In this document: piece after piece, positions 7,880 to 13,778 of the stretch | How the letters are laid out: the number at the start of each line of letters is the position of its first letter | Numbering within the stretch: the stretch's first letter is position 1 | Source of the DNA: an uncultured Collinsella sp. | Lineage (GTDB): Bacteria > Actinomycetota > Coriobacteriia > Coriobacteriales > Coriobacteriaceae | Length of the DNA: 13,778 bases | Assembly (NCBI GenBank): GCA_900552755.1 | Contig: USAY01000044.1 | Span: 1-13,778, forward strand | Direction of reading: 5' to 3' | Notes under the pieces: model-generated | What the model saw: the letters and a program-made list of their open reading frames with translations, nothing else | Database searches by the model: none | What the model was told of the DNA's origin: nothing | Translations under genes and position numbers: made by a program

Positions 7880-9328
7880 ATGGCGATGTTTAATCAAAAA
7901 AATAAGGTGACACGCGCGGACTATGAGCAGTGGCGAGCCGGACAGGATGAGACGGCGGCTCGCATCGCGTCCGACCCCGATAGACTCCTGTTCCATGTGG
8001 AGCCTGAGCTTGGCTGGCTCAACGACCCCAACGGTTTGGTGCAGATTGGTGATACGTATCACATCTATCACCAATACGATCCGTTCGATGCCGCGCATGG
8101 CGGTCCAGTGCTTTGGAACCATCTGACGACAAAGGATTTTGTGACGTACGAGAATCACGGCCCCGCGCTGTTCCCCGATTCCGATTTGGATTCGAACGGA
8201 GCGTATTCTGGTTCTGCCTTTGTACGTGATGGCAAGATTCACTACTTCTATACCGGCAACGTCAAGCATTTTGATCGCGATGATTACGACTACGTGTTGA
8301 CGGGTCGTGAGCAAAACCAGATTCATATGGTTGCGGAGAACCCCGACGAATTGGGCGAGAAGCGCATAGCTGTTGGACCGGTCGATTACCCCGACGATAT
8401 CGGTACGCACGTGCGCGACCCCAAGATCCTTGAGCACGATGGTATCTACTACATGGTTCTGGGCGCTCGTACGAAAGACGACCGCGGCTGCGTGCTTGTC
8501 TATACCTCGCGCGATCTAGAGGACTGGAACTATGCGACGCGTATTGAGCTGGGCGAGAAGTTTGGCTTTATGTGGGAGTGCCCCGATCTGTTTGAGCTCG
8601 ATGGCGAGCTTATTCTCGTTTGCTGTCCGCAGGGTGTGCCTGCCGATGGTTGGCGTTACCGCAATCCGCATCAGTGCGTGTGGTTCCCCATCGAGGCCGA
8701 TTGGGAGGCGCCGAGCTTTAAAATCGTCGGGAAGGGCATGCCCCCGATGGTCGATGCCGGTTTTGATTTCTATGCTCCGCAGTCCTTTGAGGATGCTGCA
8801 GGCCGGCGATTGATGATCGGATGGTCGGGTTGCCCCGATGCGACGGCGGAAAACCCGACGGTGGCGCGCGGGTGGCAGTGCGCGTTGACGGTGCCGCGAG
8901 AGCTGAGCATGCGCGATGGTAAGCTCTGCCAGCAGCCGGCGCACGAGATTGAGAGGATGCGCGGCGACTGCGTTCGCACGACAGGCGGTGAAACCGTTGA
9001 GGAGCCGGGCCGCCTGTTTGATCTCGTGGTTTCCTGTGAGGGCGCCAAGATGGTTGAGCTCGAGATTCGCAAGGGTGTCTTTGTGCGCTATGCGGACGGG
9101 ATGCTTACCCTCGACATGGGTGACGAAGGCTATGGGCGCGACCAGAGGTCGATCGAGCTCAGCGAGCTTCGCGACCTGCGCGTGCTTTCGGACACTACGA
9201 TGGTCGAGATTTTTGCAAATGGCGGCGAGGCGGCACTTACGAGCCGTACCTATTCGCCGGCGGTTTCGGCGATGGGGTTGCATGCCGAGGGTGCGGCATC
9301 GATGAATTTCTACCGCCTCGTGCATTAA
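7880..9328 (+). CDS. GH32 beta-fructosidase / sucrose-6-phosphate hydrolase (ScrB type)
   Basis: This 482-residue cytoplasmic enzyme splits the beta-fructosidic bond of sucrose 6-phosphate or related imported fructosides. It carries all GH32 signatures: LGWLNDPNGL with nucleophile Asp49; the Gly-Ala-Tyr-Ser-Gly-Ser-Ala box (SNGAYSGSAFV); HVRDPKIL with Arg179-Asp180-Pro181; and MWECPDLF with acid/base Glu233. FYAPQSFED and LMIGWSG follow in the last propeller blade, and a C-terminal beta-sandwich ends with VEIFANGGEAALTSRTY. Length is normal and there is no signal peptide. The start is either ATG 7880 or ATG 7886; the ribosome site gagaagg (7870-7876) is very close to the first and nine bases from the second. 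It is the last gene of the cassette and is separated from the PTS gene by 95 bases containing the hairpin. The reaction class is firm; whether the natural substrate is sucrose-6-phosphate or a longer fructoside is open. Confidence 0.92.
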   Translation: MAMFNQKNKVTRADYEQWRAGQDETAARIASDPDRLLFHVEPELGWLNDPNGLVQIGDTYHIYHQYDPFDAAHGGPVLWNHLTTKDFVTYENHGPALFPDSDLDSNGAYSGSAFVRDGKIHYFYTGNVKHFDRDDYDYVLTGREQNQIHMVAENPDELGEKRIAVGPVDYPDDIGTHVRDPKILEHDGIYYMVLGARTKDDRGCVLVYTSRDLEDWNYATRIELGEKFGFMWECPDLFELDGELILVCCPQGVPADGWRYRNPHQCVWFPIEADWEAPSFKIVGKGMPPMVDAGFDFYAPQSFEDAAGRRLMIGWSGCPDATAENPTVARGWQCALTVPRELSMRDGKLCQQPAHEIERMRGDCVRTTGGETVEEPGRLFDLVVSCEGAKMVELEIRKGVFVRYADGMLTLDMGDEGYGRDQRSIELSELRDLRVLSDTTMVEIFANGGEAALTSRTYSPAVSAMGLHAEGAASMNFYRLVH

Positions 9329-9425
9329 CCGTGCATGGGGCACGATTGGACTTGCTGGGCGAAATGAATCGCAGTTGCCGCGGCCAACTACCGTTTATCG
9401 CGTATAGCGACCGTTTGCGGAATAA

Positions 9426-9454
9426 GTAACACTCCTTAATAAACCGTGTAGAAT
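9426..9454 (+). promoter_or_regulatory. Candidate promoter of the degV gene
   Basis: GTAACA (9426-9431) and TAGAAT (9449-9454) are separated by 17 bases; they match the -35 and -10 consensus at 4 and 5 of 6 positions. The transcript would begin near 9461 and carry the long hairpin at 9476-9524. Bases 9329-9425 hold only a weak 5-bp hairpin (9330-9344), which could be the end of the sugar operon. Confidence 0.35.
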
Positions 9455-9475
9455 CTCAGGTTAGCACGGAGTTTT

Positions 9476-9524
9476 CCAGGGAGACGCTGTCCTTTGTTGT
9501 GCGCAAGGGGCGGCGTCTCTTTGG
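9476..9524 (+). other. 21-bp structured leader hairpin before degV
   Basis: Bases 9476-9496 pair with 9504-9524 at all 21 positions (16 Watson-Crick, 5 G:U) around a 7-base loop. The G:U pairs make it specific to the + strand RNA. A competing stem is possible, with cggcgtc (9511-9517) pairing with gacgccg (9531-9537). It lies 80 bases before the degV start. It may be a terminator for the sugar operon, a leader control element or a small RNA. Confidence 0.6.
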
Positions 9525-9604
9525 CGCTTGGACGCCGTTGTGCAACAGTGCGGCGGCGCGTGCCATGTATTGAAAAGCCAATGTCGAGATGGGTCGTGAT
9601 AATA

Positions 9605-10459
9605 ATGGGCAAGTACGTAATCGTGGTTGAGTCTGGGTCGGATGTGACGCCGGAGCTCTGCGAGCGCTACGGCATCGTGCGCGTGCCCATGCATGTCACG
9701 ATTGGTGACGAGACCGTCGAGGACGGCTCCATCGATCCGCTCGAGATTTACTCGCGCTGCAACGAGTTTGGCGTAATGCCCAAGACCAGCGGCTGCGCGC
9801 CTGCAGATTTTGCGCACGTATATGACCGTATCCATGCCGAGCAGCCCGATGCGACCATTCTGCATCTTGCGTACTCCGAAGTCACGACTTGCTCGCATCA
9901 GTCCTCCAAGATTGCGGCTAAGGGCCGCGACTACGTATTCTCCATGGATACGCGTTTTGTCTCGGTGGGCCAGTCGCTCGTTGCCGTCGAGACTGCCAAA
10001 TACATCGAGGCTCACCCCGATGCCACCGTCGACGAAATTTTCGCCTTCACCAATTCGGTGATGGACCGTGTGCTGCTGGGCTTTGTTCCTACCGACCTAG
10101 CCTTCCTTAAGGCGGGAGGTCGTCTGTCCAACGTGGCATTCCTTGGCGCCCACCTGCTCAAGATTAAGCCCTGCATTGAGGTGACGGGCGGTAAGTTTGT
10201 GGCGACCAAGAAGTTCCGCGGCTCTATGCTCAAGTGCGCCCGCGCCTTTATTGACCACATGGTTGCGAAGGGCGAGATTGACTACTCGCACATTGGCCTG
10301 GCGTATTCGGTAGGCCTTTCCCAGGAGCTGCGCGACGACATGGAAGTCTATGCGCACGACCTGGGCTTTAAAGACGTTACCTGGACTCAGGTCGGCGGTG
10401 TCATCTCGAGCCATTGCGGCCCGACCGCCTTCGGTGCGGTGCTCACGCTCAAGGCGTAA
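9605..10459 (+). CDS. DegV family fatty-acid-binding protein
   Basis: This 284-residue protein belongs to the EDD-fold DegV family. Those that have been studied bind a fatty acid; the FakB members present it to the kinase FakA for phosphorylation. The N-terminus YVIVVESGSDVTPELCERYG fits the first strand and the conserved Ser/Asp turn. Further family marks are IVRVPMHVTIGDETVEDG, the KTSGCAPADF segment (usually T-S-Q-P-S), SEVTTCSHQSS, a MDTRFVSVGQ stretch, and GFVPTDLAFLKAGGRLSN followed by LLKIKPCIEVTGGK. The ligand-site segments differ from the common form by carrying cysteines (Cys in SGCAP and TTCSH). The same frame is open from 9494, but only the part from ATG 9605 is family-like, and gatggg about 11 bases upstream is a modest ribosome site; ATG 9581 is the alternative. 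It seems to be a single-gene unit. The family is firm; the lipid is unknown. Confidence 0.87.
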   Translation: MGKYVIVVESGSDVTPELCERYGIVRVPMHVTIGDETVEDGSIDPLEIYSRCNEFGVMPKTSGCAPADFAHVYDRIHAEQPDATILHLAYSEVTTCSHQSSKIAAKGRDYVFSMDTRFVSVGQSLVAVETAKYIEAHPDATVDEIFAFTNSVMDRVLLGFVPTDLAFLKAGGRLSNVAFLGAHLLKIKPCIEVTGGKFVATKKFRGSMLKCARAFIDHMVAKGEIDYSHIGLAYSVGLSQELRDDMEVYAHDLGFKDVTWTQVGGVISSHCGPTAFGAVLTLKA

Positions 10460-10466
10460 AGGCTGT

Positions 10467-10485
10467 AGGCGAGCATTCTTCGCCT
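10467..10485 (+). terminator. Weak hairpin after degV
   Basis: aggcga (10467-10472) pairs with tcgcct (10480-10485) around a 7-base loop, eight bases after the degV stop. The stem is short and the T-tract poor, so this is only a possible terminator. Confidence 0.3.
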
Positions 10486-10537
10486 TCACATCTCGACATG
10501 GGCTCCCGTCACGGTAATGGGGGATAGATTAAAACGT

Positions 10538-10586
10538 GCCATTCTAGCCCGAGACGTTTAAACGCAAACGTATGGGCTAGAATGGC
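10538..10586 (+). repeat. Nested inverted repeat upstream of pflA
   Basis: An outer perfect 13-bp repeat (gccattctagccc at 10538-10550, gggctagaatggc at 10574-10586) encloses an inner perfect 6-bp repeat (acgttt at 10554-10559, aaacgt at 10566-10571). The inner part also contains the 10-bp palindrome cgtttaaacg and the string aaacgtatg, shared with the box before the LacI-family gene. No T-run follows. It could be a DNA-level operator or a leader hairpin of pflA; the right arm contains a -10-like tagaat. Confidence 0.65.
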
Positions 10587-10632
10587 TCTGGCATTTATGT
10601 AGCTAAAACCAATGAGAGGCAAGGTAGCGGGA

Positions 10633-11451
10633 ATGGCTGAGATGACGCTCGAGGGTGTGGACGCTCGTCCTGAGGACTCCGCGTTTGCCCTGGGCCGCGT
10701 GCATTCGATTGAGACGATGGGGACGGTCGATGGACCCGGCATCCGCTTTGTGGTGTTTGTTCAGGGCTGCCCCATGCGCTGTGCGTATTGCCACAACCCC
10801 GATACCTGGTCGGTTAACGGCGGTACCATGGTGACCGTCGAGCACCTGATGGACGAGTTCCAGAGCAACCATGAGTTTTACCGCAGCGGTGGTATTACGG
10901 TATCCGGCGGCGAGCCGCTCCTGCAGCCTGAGTTCTTGGCCGACCTGTTCCGCGCAATGCACAACAACCCCGATGGTCGCGTACATACCTGCTTGGATAG
11001 TTGCGGCTATGCGTTCGATTCCACGCATCCCGAGAAGTTCGATGCCGTACTCAACGAGACCGATATGGTGCTGCTCGACATTAAACACGCCGATCCCGTC
11101 GAGCATAAAAAGCTGACCGGTTGCGATCCCGCACGTATTCTGGCGTTTGGTGATGAGCTCGCGCGTCGCAAGATTAAGGTTGTTATTCGCCACGTGGTAG
11201 TGCCGGGTATTACCGATACGGTGGAGGAGTGCGAGGCGCTCGGTCGCTTGATTGCCCCGTGGCATAACGTGGTCGGCCTGGAGATGCTGCCGTATCACAC
11301 GATGGGTGTCGTCAAGTACGAGCAACTGGGCATTCCCTATAAGCTCGAGGGCGTGCCCCAGATGGATACCGCGCGCATGCCCGAGCTGCGCAACGCCGTC
11401 ATGACGGGCATGAAAAAGCGCCGCGCGGAACTCAAAAACGCCATCGGCTAG
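10633..11451 (+). CDS. pflA: Pyruvate formate-lyase activating enzyme (radical SAM)
   Basis: This 272-residue radical S-adenosylmethionine enzyme abstracts hydrogen from the PFL glycine to create the stable glycyl radical. Its expected target here is Gly58 of the stand-alone domain at 3247-3498. The [4Fe-4S] motif CxxxCxxC is Cys46, Cys50 and Cys53 in FVQGCPMRCAYCHNPDTW, preceded by METMGTVDGPGIRF-like sequence (IETMGTVDGPGIRF). The SAM-binding GGE motif is in GITVSGGEPLLQPEF. HTCLDSCGY, VLLDIKHAD, VVIRHVVVPGITD and LEMLPYHTMG also match E. coli PflA. The N-terminus is some 20 residues longer than in E. coli. ATG 10633 is preceded by aagg and gcggga; the in-frame ATG 10612 has no ribosome site. 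The gene lies 7 kb from its substrate genes, with the sugar cassette and degV between them, and has its own upstream palindrome. Confidence 0.95.
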   Translation: MAEMTLEGVDARPEDSAFALGRVHSIETMGTVDGPGIRFVVFVQGCPMRCAYCHNPDTWSVNGGTMVTVEHLMDEFQSNHEFYRSGGITVSGGEPLLQPEFLADLFRAMHNNPDGRVHTCLDSCGYAFDSTHPEKFDAVLNETDMVLLDIKHADPVEHKKLTGCDPARILAFGDELARRKIKVVIRHVVVPGITDTVEECEALGRLIAPWHNVVGLEMLPYHTMGVVKYEQLGIPYKLEGVPQMDTARMPELRNAVMTGMKKRRAELKNAIG

Positions 11452-11471
11452 CGAGCCATTTTCGCCCCCAA

Positions 11472-11506
11472 GGGCACTCATTTGGGACAGACTTAAATGA
11501 GTGCCC
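11472..11506 (+). repeat. Perfect 12-bp inverted repeat after pflA
   Basis: gggcactcattt (11472-11483) and aaatgagtgccc (11495-11506) are exact reverse complements with an 11-base loop, starting 21 bases after the pflA stop. A second short palindrome (gtgcccccgggcac, 11501-11514) overlaps its right edge. It may terminate pflA transcription, but with no T-run it also looks like a dispersed palindromic element. Confidence 0.6.
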
Positions 11507-11541
11507 CCGGGCACCTAGTTGATTGCTAAAGAGCCCCGTCA

Positions 11542-11608
11542 AGTTGCGGTGGAATAGTTCTTGTTTTTCGGCTTATGCCGCCCAAACAGGAACTATTCCA
11601 CCGCAACT
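11542..11608 (+). repeat. 67-base palindromic element (candidate REP/MITE-like repeat)
   Basis: A perfect 19-bp stem (agttgcggtggaatagttc at 11542-11560 with its reverse complement at 11590-11608) continues through one T:G pair and five more Watson-Crick pairs to make 25 paired positions. The apex holds a small cggc/gccg hairpin (11569-11580). No start codon with a ribosome site makes a believable gene here. The compact form resembles repetitive extragenic palindromes; repetition in the genome cannot be seen from one window. Confidence 0.6.
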
Positions 11609-11701
11609 GCGTTTTGGGCGGAGATGCGCAACAGAATCGTGCCATTTGGATAAATACGCTTGTGGTTTCTTTAAAGACGCCTTAAACGCCGCTGAATATC
11701 T

Positions 11702-11729
11702 TTGGAAAGAAATGCCTGCTCGGTATTAT
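11702..11729 (+). promoter_or_regulatory. Candidate promoter of the serine hydrolase gene
   Basis: TTGGAA (11702-11707) and TATTAT (11724-11729) are 16 bases apart. Transcription would start near 11736, some 30 bases before the GTG start. In the 316-base gap from 11452 to 11767, this and the two palindromes are all I can support. Confidence 0.4.
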
Positions 11730-11767
11730 GCTGCTCGTATATAAAACGGTAGCAATCAGGAGACCAC

Positions 11768-12886
11768 GTGCGAAATAACGCATCGCGGGACGAGTATGTG
11801 CCGCAGCATAGCAGCAGATATGAGACGAAGGGCACGTCTTCGCGTGGCCTCGCTGACGCCCGCATCCGCGTGACGAAGATTGCTGCCATTGGGATGCTAA
11901 CGTTGGCGGTTATTATCCTCGGAATTACCGCCAAAACCTACGCGTCGGAGCGAATGGCACACTCAGATGCGTCAACGGTGCAGACGCAAAACAAAAAGGT
12001 CTCTGAATCTAAAGCCACCGCAAGTCAAACCCTGTCGACAGCGAGCCTCAAGACGAGGCTTTCGAAGGCGGACTTTAACGATATTCCCTCAGGCGATACC
12101 GTGCAGACCTTCTCACTGGTTGATGACCAGATCCCCGCCCTGGAGGATGAGAGCCTCGCCGCGCTCCAAGATGCCCTTGATCAGGCCAAGGAATTGGGCG
12201 ATGTGGGCGTGGTGTTCTACGACCTGTCAAGTGGCAAGGGCGTGACGTATAACGCCGATGTCGAGGTTTACGGTGCGAGTAGTTATAAGGCGCTCTATGC
12301 GCTGTACATCTGCGAATCTCTGGTCGAGACGGGCCAGGTCTCACTCGATGATTCCCTTGGCACCTATGGCGGCTACAACATGGGCTGGCAGACGGTGCGC
12401 GACCTGATCGAGGCCGCGGTCGTTAATTCGGACAACGATTCGTTTATCGCGTTGCGTGCGGCGTTTGACCGTGTCGGTTACGAGGATTGGATTTTCGGTC
12501 TTGGCGTCGATTACGATACCGCACTCGATCCGATGAGTGATTTTCCCACTTATTGCCCGCGCACCTCGGCCAAGTTGTGGTGCGAGATGAGCGAGTATCT
12601 GAGCTGTGGCAGTGAGACGTCGCAATGGCTGTCGGGCCTTCTGACCTCTACGACCCGATCGTTTATTCGCGATGGCATTGCGGACGATCGGGTCTCGGTG
12701 CGCAACAAGGCAGGCTGGATCAGCGAGGACGGTTGCTATTCGACATGTGGTGCCGGACTGATCGACGTCGACGGCCATAGCTATGTTATGAGCATCATGA
12801 CGTCGATGCCGTGGAGCGACCAATCGAGTGAGGCCGTGGCCGCGATTGCAAAGGCGCTCTATGATGTGCGGTCCTCGTTGGCCTAG
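11768..12886 (+). CDS. Membrane-anchored class A beta-lactamase-like serine hydrolase
   Basis: This 372-residue protein has a basic N-terminus (about 37 residues), one hydrophobic segment (residues 38-55) that should act as an uncleaved anchor or signal, a Ser/Thr/Lys-rich linker to about residue 105, and a C-terminal serine hydrolase domain outside the membrane. The active-site marks are SSYK (nucleophile Ser171, Lys174), an SDN triad (Ser221-Asp222-Asn223) and KAG (314-316) in place of the usual KTG. The order and spacing fit the class A beta-lactamase / D,D-peptidase fold. Whether it breaks down beta-lactams, trims peptidoglycan or does something else cannot be told; the altered third motif and the absence of a clear omega-loop Glu motif argue against a classic beta-lactamase. 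The start is GTG 11768, with aggag (11758-11762) five bases upstream. Neighbours give no functional hint; it appears to be a single-gene unit with its own promoter. Confidence 0.85.
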   Translation: MRNNASRDEYVPQHSSRYETKGTSSRGLADARIRVTKIAAIGMLTLAVIILGITAKTYASERMAHSDASTVQTQNKKVSESKATASQTLSTASLKTRLSKADFNDIPSGDTVQTFSLVDDQIPALEDESLAALQDALDQAKELGDVGVVFYDLSSGKGVTYNADVEVYGASSYKALYALYICESLVETGQVSLDDSLGTYGGYNMGWQTVRDLIEAAVVNSDNDSFIALRAAFDRVGYEDWIFGLGVDYDTALDPMSDFPTYCPRTSAKLWCEMSEYLSCGSETSQWLSGLLTSTTRSFIRDGIADDRVSVRNKAGWISEDGCYSTCGAGLIDVDGHSYVMSIMTSMPWSDQSSEAVAAIAKALYDVRSSLA

Positions 12887-12918
12887 CGACTTCGTAAAAA
12901 GTGAAAGAGCCAAAATGC

Positions 12919-12927
12919 TGGTACCAT
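12919..12927 (+). promoter_or_regulatory. Possible extended -10 before the nucleosidase gene
   Basis: TGG followed by TACCAT (12922-12927) resembles an extended -10 element, about 39 bases before the nucleosidase start. No good -35 is visible, so this is weak. Transcription could instead continue from the serine hydrolase gene 79 bases upstream. Confidence 0.22.
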
Positions 12928-12965
12928 ACCGTGGATAAGCAATTTGCACGGATTTGGGGGATGGC

Positions 12966-13703
12966 ATGGCAACCATCGCGATCATAGGCGCACTCGAAAA
13001 AGAGGTTGCGCAGATTAAAGAAGAGCTGAGTGGCGCACATGAGGCGCAGGAGGCGGGCTTGACCGTTGTGAGCGGCGAGCTTGACGGTCTGACGGTGGTC
13101 GCCACGACCGCTGGCATGGGTACCGTGAACGCCGCTGCCGCAACGCAGCATCTCATCAGCAAATACGCCCCGCAGGCCGTTGTGTTTTCAGGTATCGCGG
13201 GAGGCCTAAACCCTAAACTGCATATTAACGACGTGGTTATAGGCAAGTGCCTGCGCTATCTGGATACCGATACGGCACTCATCGCCGAGTCCGCGCCGGG
13301 GCTCGAGGAGTTTGTCTCGACGCCGGCGTTGGCTGATGTTGCCGCCGCCGTGCTTGCCGAGCATGGATTTGTGGATGCCTCGGCGGATGAGACTTCTGCG
13401 AAGAAGGACCCCAAGCAGTTCCTGTGTGGCACTATCGCCACGGGTGACCGCTTTGTTACGGGTGACGCCATGCGTAACGCTGCGATTGAGGCCACGCATG
13501 CCGATTGCGTCGAGATGGAGGGCGCGGCAATTGCGCACATCGCGGCCAAGAATGGTGTCGATTGCCTGGTGCTGCGCGCTATCAGCGATAATTGTGACGA
13601 GGCATATGACGCGTTTTGTGAGCGCGAGTTCGATCTGGATGAGTACGCTCGTACCGCGAGCGGCATCACGCTTGACATCGTTCGTCGTATCGCCGCCGCG
13701 TAA
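12966..13703 (+). CDS. mtnN: 5'-methylthioadenosine/S-adenosylhomocysteine nucleosidase
   Basis: This 245-residue cytoplasmic enzyme cleaves adenine from 5'-methylthioadenosine and S-adenosylhomocysteine, and in this family also from 5'-deoxyadenosine. It therefore clears inhibitory by-products of SAM chemistry, including radical SAM enzymes such as PflA. Family marks in order: AIIGALEKEV with catalytic Glu13 (Glu12 in E. coli), TTAGMGTVNAA, VVFSGIAGGLNP, GTIATGDRFV, the substrate-binding CVEMEGAAIAH, and LRAISDN with general acid Asp208. It is slightly longer than the usual 230 residues because of an insertion around residues 110-155 (the DASADETSAKKDPKQF region). ATG 12966 follows a run of G with A (12956-12961) at suitable spacing; a TTG at 12954 in frame is less likely. 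The next gene begins 42 bases after the stop, suggesting co-transcription. Confidence 0.93.
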   Translation: MATIAIIGALEKEVAQIKEELSGAHEAQEAGLTVVSGELDGLTVVATTAGMGTVNAAAATQHLISKYAPQAVVFSGIAGGLNPKLHINDVVIGKCLRYLDTDTALIAESAPGLEEFVSTPALADVAAAVLAEHGFVDASADETSAKKDPKQFLCGTIATGDRFVTGDAMRNAAIEATHADCVEMEGAAIAHIAAKNGVDCLVLRAISDNCDEAYDAFCEREFDLDEYARTASGITLDIVRRIAAA

Positions 13704-13745
13704 TAGCGCGCCCGTTTTGTAAAAACCTACGACCAAGGAGTGTCC

Positions 13746-13778
13746 ATGGCCGATTCCATTAACTACCAGCTTGCCAAG
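13746..13778 (+). CDS. Unidentified gene, first 11 codons only
   Basis: An ATG at 13746 is preceded by aaggag (13735-13740) at five bases, an ideal ribosome site, and the frame is open to the window end (MADSINYQLAK). Eleven residues are too few to name the product. The short 42-base gap after mtnN suggests one operon. Confidence 0.6.
   Translation, partial: MADSINYQLAK

Noticed and set aside
9494..9604. Longer start for the DegV protein (321 residues)
   Set aside because: The added residues translate the leader hairpin region and precede the normal first beta strand of the family.
9581..10499. 10-bp inverted repeat flanking degV (atgtcgagat at 9581 and atctcgacat at 10490)
   Set aside because: Exact but short and more than 900 bases apart, with no mobile-element features between; a chance match is plausible.
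11523..11744. 73-codon open frame across the 67-base palindrome
   Set aside because: It starts with TTG without a convincing ribosome site, and much of it translates the palindrome itself, so it is most likely a chance frame.

Overview
The window comes from a high-GC anaerobic bacterium. The product set, the intergenic palindromes and the fermentative, sugar-PTS lifestyle best fit a gut Coriobacteriia of the Collinsella type. That placement is inference from gene content; no rRNA or other marker gene is present. Every gene I support lies on the + strand.

Layout. Positions 1-639 hold the C-terminal part of a 2-keto-3-deoxygluconate permease (KdgT family), closed by a terminator hairpin. A 470-base leader with an extended -10 promoter follows, then a pyruvate formate-lyase encoded in two pieces: a 683-residue core with the Cys-Cys active site (1110-3161), and after an 85-base gap with two hairpins, an 83-residue protein that is only the glycyl radical domain (3247-3498). 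A 13-bp terminator-like stem closes this unit. Next is a sugar cassette: a LacI-family repressor (3711-4721), a divergent GH32-type hydrolase (4905-6287), a Glc-family PTS EIIBC permease (6333-7784) and a canonical GH32 beta-fructosidase / sucrose-6-phosphate hydrolase (7880-9328). Four copies of a 17-bp box lie at the repressor and hydrolase promoters, two in perfect tandem over the -35 region. After that come a DegV-family protein (9605-10459), the pyruvate formate-lyase activating enzyme PflA (10633-11451), a 316-base gap with two large palindromes, a membrane-anchored class A beta-lactamase-like serine hydrolase (11768-12886), a methylthioadenosine/S-adenosylhomocysteine nucleosidase (12966-13703) and the first 11 codons of another gene (13746 onward).

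How they fit together. The cassette would import sucrose or short fructosides as phosphosugars and cleave them to hexose phosphates for glycolysis. The resulting pyruvate is split to acetyl-CoA and formate by the two-piece PFL, which PflA makes active by placing the radical on the glycine. The most notable point is the natural separation of the PFL radical domain from its core, with no full-length PFL in the window. The window also holds several strong + strand RNA hairpins whose G:U pairs work only in the sense transcript.
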